Source: Patagioenas fasciata (taxonomy: Eukaryota; Chordata; Aves; Columbiformes; Columbidae). From it: a DNA stretch of 64,000 nucleotides. The notes beneath the pieces were generated by a model, which saw nothing but the letters and a program-made list of their open reading frames with translations, searched no databases and was not told the DNA's origin. Positions 1 through 12,200 of this stretch are shown in pieces. Both the position numbers and the translations under genes were made by a program. The stretch lies in NCBI RefSeq assembly GCF_037038585.1, contig NC_092525.1, positions 31,398,367 through 31,462,366 of the forward strand, read 5' to 3'. How positions within the stretch are numbered: the first letter of the stretch is position 1; every line of letters begins with the position of its first letter.

Positions 1-634
1 TATTGAAGAAGTGTCAGAGGTAAAGGCACTGCCTGCTGTTAATACCTGCTGCAAACTTCCTTGTTACGACACCCAGATGCTGCGAAAAACTTGGGACAAG
101 CAATATAAGCAGTATGATATCACAGCAAGGACAGCCATGATCGTGACTAATGTGCCGCAGGAGAACCGAGCACTTGAGAGTGGAACTGCAGGTGCCTTAC
201 CTTCATCAGGCAGCATCGCTAATGATTCAGCTAATGCCATTTTTCCTAGTAAGCCATATTCTGTTTCTGTCAGGTCAGCAACAGAAGGGAATGGTCCTGA
301 TACCAATCCTCTTGCTGTCTTCCGGGCACCAAGAACATTGCAGCCACCCCCAGGGACATTTTATAAGCCGCCCTCTAACAAATCAAAACAAAATGGAGAG
401 GGTTCTTCTCCTAAAGTTTGTGCACCAACCAGTGCTAGTTCTGTGCTTCACCAGGATGATACTGTGAAACTGGCTAGGAGCTCTGCACTTCCGTCAGGTG
501 ATCCTGAACAAAACACAAATGAACAAAAAACTAGCTCAGAGGATATTCACCCCACAGATCTGAAGCCTACTTACCAGAGACTGAGACCAAAAAGGATACA
601 GGAACTGGAACACAGGGAAGCTCATTTTGTATAG
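1..634 (+). CDS. ARHGAP29: ARHGAP29 (PARG1), C-terminal part of the last coding exon
   Basis: The open frame enters at the left edge (first full codon at position 2) and ends at TAG 632-634, giving 210 C-terminal residues. ARHGAP29 is a cytosolic Rho GTPase-activating protein (F-BAR, C1 and RhoGAP domains, all upstream of the window) that acts mainly on RhoA. The part seen here is the disordered Ser/Pro/Thr-rich tail. The final residues, RPKRIQELEHREAHFV, match my memory of the vertebrate ARHGAP29 terminus. The last four residues (AHFV) are the kind of C-terminal ligand by which PARG1 is known to bind a PDZ domain of the phosphatase PTPL1 (PTPN13). No splice acceptor is needed inside the window, so the exon probably begins further left. 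ABCA4 follows on the same strand, as in human 1p22, which supports the call independently. Confidence 0.93.
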   Translation, partial: IEEVSEVKALPAVNTCCKLPCYDTQMLRKTWDKQYKQYDITARTAMIVTNVPQENRALESGTAGALPSSGSIANDSANAIFPSKPYSVSVRSATEGNGPDTNPLAVFRAPRTLQPPPGTFYKPPSNKSKQNGEGSSPKVCAPTSASSVLHQDDTVKLARSSALPSGDPEQNTNEQKTSSEDIHPTDLKPTYQRLRPKRIQELEHREAHFV

Positions 635-1000
635 TGTGCAAATTCCTCTTGGACTGTAGGCAATTTGTTGATGTTGCCAGTGGAGGTTTCTCTCTGCCCC
701 TCTACCCTTTGCCTTCCCTTGAGAATCCCACTTTTGTGCCATATTGGAGTTATTTTTATAAATGCAGCATTTTAAAAATGGGGGGGAGGGCTGGGGAATT
801 GTGAAGGAAATAAGTCAAACTTTTTGTAATTCAGTAGCTTTTCATAAAAATTTAATGCATTCCCAGTGTAGATACAGCTAATGGGTTCACGGAATAAGAC
901 ACTGAGCTTCATTACATCGTGTGGAATGGAGTGGTTATTCATAGAGAAACAACTCTTGCATGTAGCAGCAAAAGGAGCCATTTTTCATAGTAGATGTTAT

Positions 1001-1006
1001 AATAAA
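1001..1006 (+). terminator. Candidate proximal poly(A) signal of ARHGAP29
   Basis: A canonical AATAAA lies 367 bases past the ARHGAP29 stop, in a T/A-rich setting with a GT-containing stretch about 20-40 bases downstream. The hexamer is frequent by chance in DNA this AT-rich, so this is only a candidate. Confidence 0.35.
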
Positions 1007-1665
1007 AATTGGAAGTTTAATGTTCACTGTCTAAGCATAAACCAAAGCTTGTGCTTTGCTCTGTAAAAGCATTTGTTCAGTTTTCTAATCAGTGCAATTA
1101 AAGCTTTGCTCCTGAACAGACTTATGTACTGGCCAGCATGGCCCATAATTATGTATCATATGTGTATATTTTAGGCAGACATGGTTACATGTTGCAAGTT
1201 TTCTATGTTGTCACTTTAATTATTTTTTTTTTTTTTATACAGCAAGGATGCACTTACCGAGCTTTACTATTTCAAAGCGGCAATCATCCACGTGTGGTTT
1301 CTTGTATGGATTAGCGAGTGGGGCAAATATGCACAGCCTGTTTTATTTGGATGCCCTTCTGGAGAGACTGCCAGTTGCAGTGGTGCTGTCTTTCCCAGTT
1401 GAATGAAGAGGCACTGATTTGCTTGCTGTAGATCAGTTTCACCACTTGACTTGGTGTAACTGAAATGAAGAGCATAGTTTCTAAGTTTCAGTGAAAGAGC
1501 TGAAAATAACCAAAAAAAAAAATCTGCATTAGTAGGTGCATCTAATGGTTTTCACTTTGTATTAAATGGTTTTTATGTGTACACTGTTATATTTGCTTTA
1601 AAATATATTAACTTGTTAACATTTCAGTGACTCTATGGTTTCTATATTTGGATTTCTTCTAACTT

Positions 1666-1671
1666 ATTAAA
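1666..1671 (+). terminator. Candidate distal poly(A) signal (ATTAAA) of ARHGAP29
   Basis: This is the common variant hexamer ATTAAA, about 1.03 kb past the stop. It follows a long T/A-rich UTR-like stretch, and TG-rich sequence follows it. It would give a 3' UTR of roughly 1 kb. AATAAA at 1945-1950 and 2481-2486 are alternatives. Confidence 0.35.
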
Positions 1672-1699
1672 ATACAGACATTTGGCCTCTGCAATAGTT

Positions 1700-4600
1700 T
1701 AGTACTCTGCTGCGTCTGTATTCTGGGTATGGGGCGTGACACACTTTTCTTAATGAGATTACAATTAGCTTGACCCTTTCTCACATACTATAGCATACGG
1801 TTATTTTAGCATGGTACTTTCTACTGATAGAAGAACCAAGAGGACCCTCAGGACAGGAAAAGCCAAGAATCACTTTTCTGGTTTTACAACACAAAATATA
1901 ATGGACTACTCCATTTCCTTTGCCCTTCTTCCAAAAATGCCCCAAATAAAATGCCCCATTGCATTCAGTAGACATAATCCGATTTTAATTTCCAGACCAA
2001 AAAGTATTAAACTTGCAACACTGAATTTCTGATTCCCTGTCACGTTTCCAAGGAAGCATGGCTTGCGTACTTGGAGAAGGCTGTGCTACCCTGGATGGTT
2101 CTGGCCATGCCTGAAGCCATTTCTTTGGGGAGCTGCCTCATAGTACAGAAAAGATGAAAATACCAGATACTGCTGTCTGCCAAGATGGATTTTTGTGAGT
2201 GGCATAATAAGAGGAGGCATAAAGGCTTCTTGACTTAGATAGGAATTTATTCTTCCACTTGGAGAATGGGAGGGGAACCCCACACAACTGGTTAATGAGC
2301 AGAAATGGTGTTAAAGAAACATTTACAGGCATTGTGGCAGAGCTGTGAAAAGATTATGCTGCTCAGTATATGTTAGGGCTACAAAACAGCAAATTAATTT
2401 GTTAGCTACTATTAAATCTATTGTCTAACTACATTTTTAAGTGTTTTAGCATATGTCTAGCACTCAATATGCTAATTTGTAATAAAAACTATTTATATAG
2501 TTGGATGGAGGGTTTCCAATATTCACCAGGGCAGGCTGCTGAGATGGAGAGTTATGATAGTGTGATCTGTGAGAAGAGAGGAACATTTCTTAACCAAGTC
2601 ATAATACTGGTTTCTACTGCCTGTTACCATATTGCTTTTTATGTATCATCTGCTTCCACGTTTTGCTAGTGTGAAAGGTTTCTGCCATTTTAAATGTGCT
2701 TCGGGTCTTTGTTTTGGTGTTTCCCATAGCTGGGCAGTTCCCGTAGCTGAGCTGGCAGTGGGAGCACACCGGGCCCTTCTGTGTGTCTGTGGATGAGTAA
2801 GTGTCTTACAAAACTACAGTATTGTATGAAAAAAATCATCACTTCCAAAAATTAGTGTGTGTCCCTGTTTGATAATGTCTTTGACTCTTTTTATGCAAGT
2901 GAAAGGAGCGAGTACACTTCTCTTGAAATGAAAACCTTCGAAACTTATGTAAGAGTTGTGACCCTGCTGCCACCGCTGAGGACACCACAGGAGGGGCTTC
3001 CAGAACCTTCCTGCCTGAGCAGGGGACATGGCAACTTGCGAGGGGCAAAACTGGGCGGCAGGCCTTAAGGGCCAGTGTGTGTGACTTTTTAATTTGTAAA
3101 TTTTTGTAAATTTTTGCACTTTGAAGTCAAGGCTGTGTTTGTTAGGGCTGGCACACTGAGGCCTTCTCACCCTGTGAGGAAGCCCCTCAGCAGCCCTCCC
3201 GACCGTGGCTGGTGGCTGCCTCCCGCTAGCACAGATCGCAGATAGGAACCTGAGGAGCTGGCGGGACGTGACTGGCCACCACAGCAGGGCCTTCAGCCTG
3301 TTGGAAAAGATTTAGGTTTTCTTTTCAACTGGAAACGTTACTAATGGTCTCTGTTGTTTTTCGGTTCTGATGCAGATTTCCCGAGGTCATGCGTTTGAAA
3401 TGGCTTCTCCCCCAGAGTGGCAGCCATCCCACCCGCCTCCCCCAGGGCACGGGCCTCTGGGTGTGCAGAGTGCCAGCACCCTGCGGCCTGCCCTTTGAGG
3501 AGGAAACCTTTCTGTGACAGATTTGCTTGGTAATTGCGTTTTCTGGAGTCATAGTGCACTGCCTCATCCCTCTTAAAGCTTTGGCAGAGTTGAGACTTCC
3601 ACAAATCCCTGACCTAATTAGTCATGACAGCTGTTTGTTTAGCAGGGCCTGTAATGCTATCAGAAGTACCCTTCTGAGGCCATCTTTTCAAATACAGGGT
3701 TTGTTCAGATCTGAAGAAATACCTTCCAAAATATCAGCCTCCCAGGAGAGACTTTACTGTGCTTATGCTGGTCGTACTGGATATTTGGGAGGATTTTTAT
3801 TCAGAAGTCCTTAAACCAGCAGATTGAGCTGTTCTGTATCAAGCAGGGGATTAAAACAATCTCCTTAAAACTGCGCAGTGGTGTTCTGCAAGCACAAACT
3901 GCACCTAAGATACGTGTTTCTTTGCAGCCAAGCTGAACATTCCTTCAGAAATCTTACCCATAACGCAGCTGTGCTCACATGTAAGGTAAGCTATTGTGGT
4001 AAGTTTTCCAGGTTTTTATTGCTTCTCTTGAAGAACTTGTTTTGCTTGCAAACCTGTTAATTCTTTACTTTCTGTAGTGTAGCAGAGGCCTGAGTTCATC
4101 TGAAAGCTGACAAGAAATGCTCTGTGAAGTAAACTGGATTATGTAAGAAGAAAACATGCCTTCTGAGTTTGTGCTTGGTGTGCTTTGTGCTTGTTTAACC
4201 ACAGATAGGGGTAATTAGCCCACTGCTGTGTTTGCACATGGACAGGATCTGTTTGTGATCCCACATTTTCCTGCATTTGGCATATGGAGGAGTCTGATTC
4301 TGATTGTCTTATATTCGTAGAAATTCACCTTTCAGATGGAAGTTTCACTGGGCCTTTTCTTATTCCCTCTCATTTCTTGTCAGCGCTTCCCATGAATCAT
4401 TAAATGGGCAACCTCGTGAATAATACAGCTTCCACCAGTTTCTGTGCGCTCATTTCTTTGCAGATTGTTCTTTGCAAGAGAAGTTTTTTTTATATAATTT
4501 GCTGCACAAACAGCATTTAACCAGATTTGACTTTGTAGTCAATAAGCCTAGGAATAAGAAAACTAATAAAATGCTGGTATTTAAAATACCAGTTAAACTA

Positions 4601-7600
4601 TAGCATCTGTAGATGAGGGGCTAACAGCACACCATATGACCATATGCATTGCATGTAGGTGTTCATGAATGTACATCACAGGGAACTTTTGTGTTATGAG
4701 GTATCTTTTATAGGCATAATGAAAGAACTGTCACCAAATCTGTTTCCACTCCCTGCTTTCGTTATGTTTTGATACATAAATGGAATGCCTCATTTTTTGC
4801 TGCTGCTGGCAATTAACTACAGATGATTAGGAAATCCCTAACTGAAAGTGACAACTGCAGGCAGAGCTACCAGAGAAGTTGTGCAGTGTGCTCCATAAGC
4901 TGAACTGTATTTTTTTCCTCCTGTGTGAACTGATAGCCCCCACACAAGCTTTCTGTGTTTACTTTCAAAGATCCCACTCTTTACAAAGCAAAAATGGGTC
5001 ACAGGCACAGCTGATGTAGTTGAACATAGAAAACAAATATAGCCTACCATCATCCAATTGTGATGTAGAAATCTAATTAGGAGAGATTAGTTTAATCTGT
5101 TAGAGCTGTCTCTGTGTACATGCAGGCAGCAAAAAAAGGATCAATTTTCTTAAAATTACTTGACTTAGAATTTCATGGTTAAAATGTTCGCTGTATTAAA
5201 TTGCCTGATTGCCTTGGACATATTCGTAGTGCTTAAACACAGTCCACAGCTGAGCAGCAGCAGCCACACAAGCTTTTCTGCTTTGCGCTGCCATTAATGA
5301 GAGTGGACTTCCTCTGCGGCTTTATAAAACCCTTTGTTTCTCGGTCAAGATTGCAGCAAGGGGAGTCTCAGCTGTGATGTGAACGTATATTCAACAGAAT
5401 TTAGATCAAAGCCACTTGTAAAAGAGGAGGTTGCCATGTAATCCTTTATGAAGGAAGCTGGGTTAGAGTCAGTGATTTAGGTGCAGAGGCGTGAAGGTGC
5501 TGAGCTGGCACTGGGAAGGCAGCAGTGTGCCGCTGCACCGCTCTGCTGTCGGAGCTGCAGTGCGGTCTGGTGTCAGCCTGTCAATTGTTAAATTCAGTGA
5601 AATGAAGTTTTGTTGGAGGCTGATGTAACCAATTACTTATTTCACTTTCTTCTGTCAACAATATATATGAGTTTTCTTTCTGAATGTATGCAGCAAATCG
5701 TTTTCTGTTATAGTATGAACTGCTAGAGGAAGAAAAAAAAGAGAGAAAAAAGAAAAATTAAAAACTAAGTGCTATTTTTATTTTCCTGTGTTGAGGCTTT
5801 GTAAGAGTCTTTCCACACTTCAGTAGTATGTTGGTGATATAACCAAGGTGTTTTTGTTGGCCTTTAAAATCAGCCCCCTGGAGAGCAAATCAGTTCCTGC
5901 AAAAAGAAAATTAACAAAACACATTTTTTCATATGCCATGGATATAAGTCACATCCCTTGAGCATGTTGTCTTCAGGCAGCAAGCGCATGCCACTCTAAG
6001 TAGTAGCAGTCATAATTTGCATTGGCTCGTTATGAAAAACTTAAAGAACAGTTTGTAAGTATGTGGGGCTTTTTCTGATTTTAGGAGGGAGTTAACAAAT
6101 ATGTTAATAAACTTGCTTTTTTTTGGAAACTGAATTTCCTCTAGTGCTTGTGCTGTTTCTGATTTCAGCTGTCTGAAGCCACCACTGGTTTTATGAGCAT
6201 GGTGCTGCCTCTAAAGAATAGTGAAGATAAATCTCTACCATGACTAATCACTCAAGAAGTTCATGTACCTCCTGAGCCCAAGTGGAGTTCTCAGCACAAT
6301 ATTGCTAGGTACTATTTTTATCATAGCCCTACTTCATTGCTTTATTATAGTGTTTTGCTCAGCTTTAATTAGTAGAGCTTGAATCTTAACCACAGAATGC
6401 TATGTTAGTCTGTCTGAGTAATGCCCAGATAAGACAGGATATTTCAGAATTTAAAATTAATTATTCCTTGTTTATTCTGTGCTGCTACAGAATCAGAGGC
6501 TTATCTGTCCAATGTGTTTTGATTGTATTATTTAAGTTCTTTTTCTCCTCAACTTTTGTCTCATGTTCACCTGTCTAATTCCAATTTCTAAGCAGTATAA
6601 GGTTAATACATTTTAACACTCACATCTATGAAGCTGTTCCATTTACGAAACCAAGGTTCTTTCCTTTTAGCTGTTAGCGAATGTTTTTAAACAAAGCAGT
6701 CTGGGGAAATACAAATGTCTTCCTGTTCATCCTAAAGTTAGAGGTGATTCTAAAGTGGTCTGATGAGCAAAATTGAATGTTTCTTTAAGTTTTATATGTT
6801 TTATAGATTGATTACTCTTTGTGTATTAATGCTGTAACTTAAATAGTTTGGCTTAGGCCAAAAGGAATAGTACTTTTAAATTCTGACTCATTTAGCAGAA
6901 TCTTAACCTTGGTAATCAATCTAGTCAGTCGCTTTCTAAAAGAGCAATCCCTTTGGCACTTTCTGCATATTAATTGGGTTGCCTGTCATTGAGTTACTCC
7001 TCTTATAAGGAATATCTCTCCCCATCTCTATCAATAAATGTAACTAGCAAGGTTTAATGTAAAAAACATGAAAAGTTAAATAGCAAGCACAATCTGCATA
7101 ACCTTACTTACTGCCCTTTTTCCCCCTCCAAGGTTTTTGTTTCTGATTTCTTTACTATTTATATTTTTAGTCTCAGAAAAACAGCTAGATTTTCCAGAGC
7201 AAATGCTAATAGCCATTTTATCTGGCAATCCTAATCCCATTTATTGCCTTGCATTATGAATTTTCTCAAAGTAGTGAATGTTACGCTTTCTAACTAGGTG
7301 ATGTGGGTATGTTATACATAGCCAGAGATTCAGGAACATGAGCTGAGACTCTGTGTACTACTAGGGAATAAAGAGAGAGAGAAACTTTTAGTGATGGATG
7401 GCTCAGTAAAGAGCCAGGAGGAAGAGGAGAGGCCAGGCTGTTGGCAGACTACAGATTTTATGGCCTTGACATGAAGGCTTGAGTTTCCTTTTACAGCTGT
7501 TGCAGAAAGATTGCAGTGTCCATCTGGAGTTTAGAGGATGGCAAAAGGAGCTGAAAAAATACTGGCTCTTCCTCATTTGTTCAGCTGCATGATTCATTTT

Positions 7601-9050
7601 TCAGATTGGAGAGACCTGGGTTGTGTAAGAGTGTCAGAAAGCCATCTGACTGCCCATAGTTGGTGACTGTGTGAAAAGAACCTTGCTGGAAGCTCCTGAG
7701 GACCAGCAGACGTGCTACACTACTGGCAGCTGCAAGTTGGTGACTGCTGGAAGTTGCCTGCAAAGATACAGGATAGCTTTCCACGTGAGAATGTTCCTAT
7801 GAGCCATCAGCCTGTTTACATGCAGAACCTGATGCCACTAGTGAAATGGCAAAAGTATTCTCTCTTGATGATACTCAGTCAGTTTTATTCTTGGGTTCTA
7901 AACCCCTCCAACATCTAATTGCTGAGAAGTGCCCTGGATTGGCTAGATGTCTGAATAAGAACTAGATGTGCTTATTTTCAGTTAGTGAAGAAGAAAAAAA
8001 TTTGCGTATTAGTGTCTGAATTTGGCCTTTTCAGTCTCCTGAGTACACTCAGCAATCAAGTAATCAACCTAGATTGGTTTCCTAGTGTCAGCTCTGTGGA
8101 AAAGAAATGTCTGTGTTCTGACACTTAAGCTTGCAAAATTGGCCTCTGTTACTACATGGGCAACTGCCTTTTTGTACAAAGACAGTGTGCTGAGCTCTGG
8201 AAGGACTAGATCTCCCAAAACAAAACTGGTCTTCTTCTGCATGTCATGATGTGTGTTTAGGATCTCAATATTATCTACACTATCAAGACCGTTTTTTCAA
8301 CTTACGGTGTTGGGCAAAGTCACCGACCTGTGGGTTAATTTTGTTCTGTTCAGCTTTTATCTACTCAAAGCGGGAAGCCATCACACCCCGGAAGTGTATT
8401 CTCTTCAAATCATAAAGCGTTAACTCATTTACTCTTTACAACAACACTAGCTTTTTCATAGCTAGTCTCGCTTCTTGTGGTGCTCTGTAACTTAAGCAAT
8501 TAGAGTTGAAAATGGCATGAAGCTGGTGACCTGCAAAATATGGAAAATGCTACAGATTTGGGAACCACTGGTTTTACATGGATATTTTTCTGCAGATTTG
8601 TTGTTTTGTTATTTGATCTCTAATTACCAGAACAGCCACTTTCAGCTAAGTTTGGCCTTAAATATCTTACTCCAATCTCTTCCGTGCTCAGTATGTCAGA
8701 AGAGATCTGCATGTTCTTCAGGATCCTTTTCTAGCAGTTATAGTTAACTTTTCTTGGAAAAAATAGTTTGTAAGCACAGATTTAATTTGATAAATGATGC
8801 AACAGTTAACTGCTTTCATTACTCGCAAGTCCAAGTTAATAGCTGGATTCAATGTTAATGACTTTTTTCATTCAGAAGAGTTGCTTTTTCCCTCTATTGC
8901 TTTTTGGCGCAGATAAATGTGTCACAGGAAACAGCCTCCAAACAAAGGAAAACTACAATTTTTCATGTATGATAGTGTATCAAATGCAAAATTAAATGGT
9001 CCAGACAATGAAAGGAACTGATATCTATGATAACATAATCTTAAAATAAG
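1700..9050. other. Intergenic region between ARHGAP29 and ABCA4
   Basis: I see no coding exon, RNA gene or recognisable transposon here. The reading frames are short and unlike any protein I know. A moderately GC-richer patch lies at about 3140-3510, not dense enough in CpG to call an island. A 36-base purine run is at 5724-5759, and a 19-base palindrome with 8-base arms is at 4574-4592. Much of 4.2-8.9 kb is smooth AT-rich sequence without simple repeats, the texture often seen in conserved non-coding DNA, but conservation cannot be judged from one sequence. Confidence 0.6.
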
Positions 9051-9153
9051 AACAGAAAGTTGTTATTTTGCTCTGAGCTCTGTTTCAGCTGTCAGCTGAG
9101 AAATGGCAATGCGTCCTTTGCCACAGGTTAACCAAAAGTGTTGATGCGGAAGA
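9036..9153 (+). promoter_or_regulatory. Putative proximal promoter and 5' UTR of ABCA4
   Basis: Just upstream of the start codon are a TATA-like AT run (TTAAAATAAG, 9041-9050) and, abutting it, an ATAATCT site close to the CRX/OTX consensus that controls photoreceptor genes. Two CAGCTG E-boxes (9086-9091 and 9093-9098) follow almost in tandem. A TATA-type start would put transcription near 9075 and give a 5' UTR of about 80 bases. The motifs are short and could be chance, and no start site can be seen directly. A 5' UTR intron ending at the CACAG at 9122-9126 is also possible. Confidence 0.35.
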
Positions 9154-9219
9154 ATGAGCTTCTTCAGGCAAGTCAGACTTCTACTCTGGAAGAACTGGAT
9201 CCTCCGGAAAAGACAAAAG
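9154..9219 (+). CDS. ABCA4: ABCA4 exon 1 (start codon; residues 1-22)
   Basis: ATG at 9154 has an A at -3 and opens 22 codons reading [20 protein letters not shown] plus QK, the amphipathic cytosolic N-terminus shared by ABCA transporters. The donor GTAAAG at 9220 follows exactly at codon 22, the same place and phase as human exon 1. An upstream ATG at 9144 is in another frame and has no transporter-like product, so 9154 is chosen. Confidence 0.93.
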
Positions 9220-12200
9220 GTAAAGTCTTTGGATTTCAGCTTTGGACCATGCACTCCACTGCATGAAGTGGCTGGTATATTTATCAAGATTTAAATCATG
9301 AATTCCTCAAAGAATCAAGTGGGCCTGCTGTCTCGGATCTTGTCTGATGCAGTTTGCAAAGCTGCCATTTGCAGACTAAACATAGAATAGTTGTACTGGG
9401 GTTTTCTTTGACAAGTAGTATTGTGTACCAGGAAAGGAGTTGTGGGTAGTAATACTTTTGTATTTTCACATAAAAAGATCTGCTCTTAGAAAACGTTGTG
9501 GGCACCATTAAGCTCAAGGAGGTTTAACTTCTAATTTTAGATTTGCTCCTCACACCCAGCTGCTCTTAGAAGTGAATCCACTTAGGGCTTAAAGTTCACA
9601 CAGATTTTATCTTTTTGTAATATAGCTGAATGACATAAGTGAAAATCAGAGAAATACTTTAAATCCTTTCAGATTCTCTTAGATGTTATGATACTTTGGC
9701 TTATAGCAAATGTAATCCATCCATCCATCCACCATTCTTGCTTTATTTTTGTTTTTTAAAGGCAAATTTTCTTAGAGTCAAAAAAATCCTCTAACTAGGG
9801 TCTTGGTCATCTGATGTACTGCAATGACTTCCATCCAGCAAAGGATATCACTTTGTCTGGAGGTCCCATTGAGGTGTTACAGAGATACACTACCTGTTTC
9901 AAATTAAAAATAATTTTAAAGTACATTGGGGCATCTGAAAGGCTGTAACAGTCATGTAAACAATTTTGCCTTAATAACAGATATCCATAGGGTCAAAACA
10001 AATCATGGGATGAGTTGCAATGCTTACCTCTGCTGACCTGATTTCAGTCTTTAGGAATGACTCACATGCTGACATTTCTAGGTTCAAAGGATTATCTTCA
10101 TAGACAAATTGAATGTCTGTTCATCCATAGCTTCCCAGCAGATTTCTCCTACAGTCTACACTGCTATCAAGAGCTGATGCGTTGTAACATTGCCAGCTCA
10201 TGATTTAATACAGTCTGAAATTCACCAATCCATCCTTCAGCTAGATTACACCAAATATAAGGACATCTTTCTGAAGCTGGACTTTATTTACTGATTGTCG
10301 AGGAGTTATGGTAGTTGGGTTCTCAAGTTCAGAGAAAACAAACAACAATAAAAGAAAATCCACATCTTTCTGATCTTCAGATGTGTGTACTAAGTTAATT
10401 AGAAGCCACTGCTTTTTAGCAAATGGATCTTTATGTAATTCTTCAGTATTTTCAGTGTATAAAATACTGTTTTATTTGGACAAATCTGCTCACATATGTG
10501 ACCCAAAGTGCCTGCTTGTGTTTCAGGAATTCTATTTTTTCTTATTTTTTCTGTAGAATTTTGAAAAATGCCAATCTGATGTTTTCTGGTGTTGCCAGAC
10601 ATCCCGTTCTGTGATGATCATTCCTAGCTTGTAAGCACAGTGATGTAATCCACAACAGAGAAATATTTTCTTCACTCTGAAGAGTAAAACATTTTACAAC
10701 ACTCAGTAAAAATAATTTCCTTTTCTAAGTATATAAACCTGCCTATTTATTTGTCCACACAGAGAAACAAGGTAGCCAAACCAAAAATCTGTAATGTCAA
10801 AAGTAGTGATAAAATCTGTTTTGGGAAAATCAGCCTGGCTTTTGTTATCCATCATGAAGTACCATAAATGGAGGCATATCCAATCTTCTACTCAAGTTCA
10901 TCACTTAGTCTAATCTAATTCATAAGAAGGACTTCACTGAGGAGTTAACTGTTGATTCCCCGGCCAGTTTAAGCTTGTCAGATTTATATGGTTGTATCAC
11001 TGTGCTTGCTCCATTACAGCTTCATCTGGATATTACATTTTTTTCTGAGCATGTTGCTGGGATTTCTGGCTGTTTATCTTATGGCTCTGCAGGCTCATTG
11101 GCTGCTCTCTGATCCTTCTAGTGAGTTCTGAGACACCTTTGTGTCTTCAGGAGAAGACACATTGTGTACCAGCTTGAAAGAAAGCTTCTCTTGTGCTTTA
11201 ACCTTCAGTTCCTTCCAAACTAGTAAACTCTAGACAGAAAGGAATTACTGAATTCAACTCTGAGTATTTTGTATTTCCTGGGAATTAAGTGAGAATTGAC
11301 ATCTGAGCAATAACTCAGATTAACTCTGCAGCAAAGATGACAACCAAGGAGTCTCCCCAGTTCTTATCCCTCTGAGTCTATGGGTGTCTAGTGCTTGTCC
11401 CAAGCATCTTATCAAATGGATGGCAATGGGTGCTAATGAGACCTTGTGGACCCATGTTGAGGAGTGTCTATAACACTGTATTCTGTGCTGTGCACAACAG
11501 CCATCAAGAAGAGCTGTAAAATGGCAGGTTTCATTTTCTAATAATTGTGTTGTCTGCCTTTTGCTGCTGGCAATATTTTGTCTGGCTTTAAAAATATCAG
11601 GCATGCATAACTTCCTAGGTGGTGGGGTTTTTTTGTTGTTGTTCTATTTTAAAAAATAGAGCCTTAAGAGAAAAAATGTGAAATAGGAAATGGTTGCCTG
11701 GTGAAAAATCTTTCTACCTTTTTGCTGTAAGCATAAACTATGCTTAACTAAAGCTATTAGACAAAGTTATAGTGGAAAAAAAAAAAAAAGGACAGATCCA
11801 AAAACCTGTTTTTAATTAGGCTGTAGAGTATCTTTTGCCCTGCTTGGCTCAGTTTGAAAAAAACAAAAAACCAAAACATTCACCTTGTCTCTGGCTCTGC
11901 TGCTGTAGGCATTATTGTTACATATTTGGTGCCTGGTCGTGGAGGCGGGAGCAAAGGAAAGGAGGCAGGGAGGGCTTTCCTGTGCGTGTGCTATGAGCCC
12001 TGTGCTGAAGAGAGTTTATCCTGGCTCTTGTAGGGAGGAGAAAAAAGACGCCACGTGGCTGGGCACAAAAATCCCGTAGCTGGTCCTCAGAGCCCAAAGC
12101 CTGTGTCACAGGATCAAAGGGTTGCCATTTCAAACCTGTGCCAAAACACACAGAGGCAGCAAAACTAAACTGAAGCACAGGAGAAGAGGAAACAGACTGC

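Larger units (their letters stand above)
635..1690 (+). other. ARHGAP29: Probable 3' UTR of ARHGAP29
   Basis: This non-coding, AT-rich stretch follows the stop codon directly, with T-rich runs and no splice signals that matter. An AATAAA at 1001-1006 and an ATTAAA at 1666-1671 are possible poly(A) signals. The right limit is set just after the second and is a guess. Two further AATAAA hexamers at 1945-1950 and 2481-2486 could extend the UTR. The boundaries are inferred from sequence only. Confidence 0.5.

Noticed and set aside
2814..3170. 118-codon minus-strand frame in the intergenic region
   Set aside because: Overlaps other frames on both strands, has no domain I recognise, and has no surrounding exon structure.
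3140..3510. Possible CpG island in the intergenic region
   Set aside because: GC is raised but CpG dinucleotides are sparse and no transcription unit starts there.
9144..9146. Alternative ATG ten bases before the ABCA4 start
   Set aside because: It is in a different frame and does not give the conserved ABCA N-terminus.
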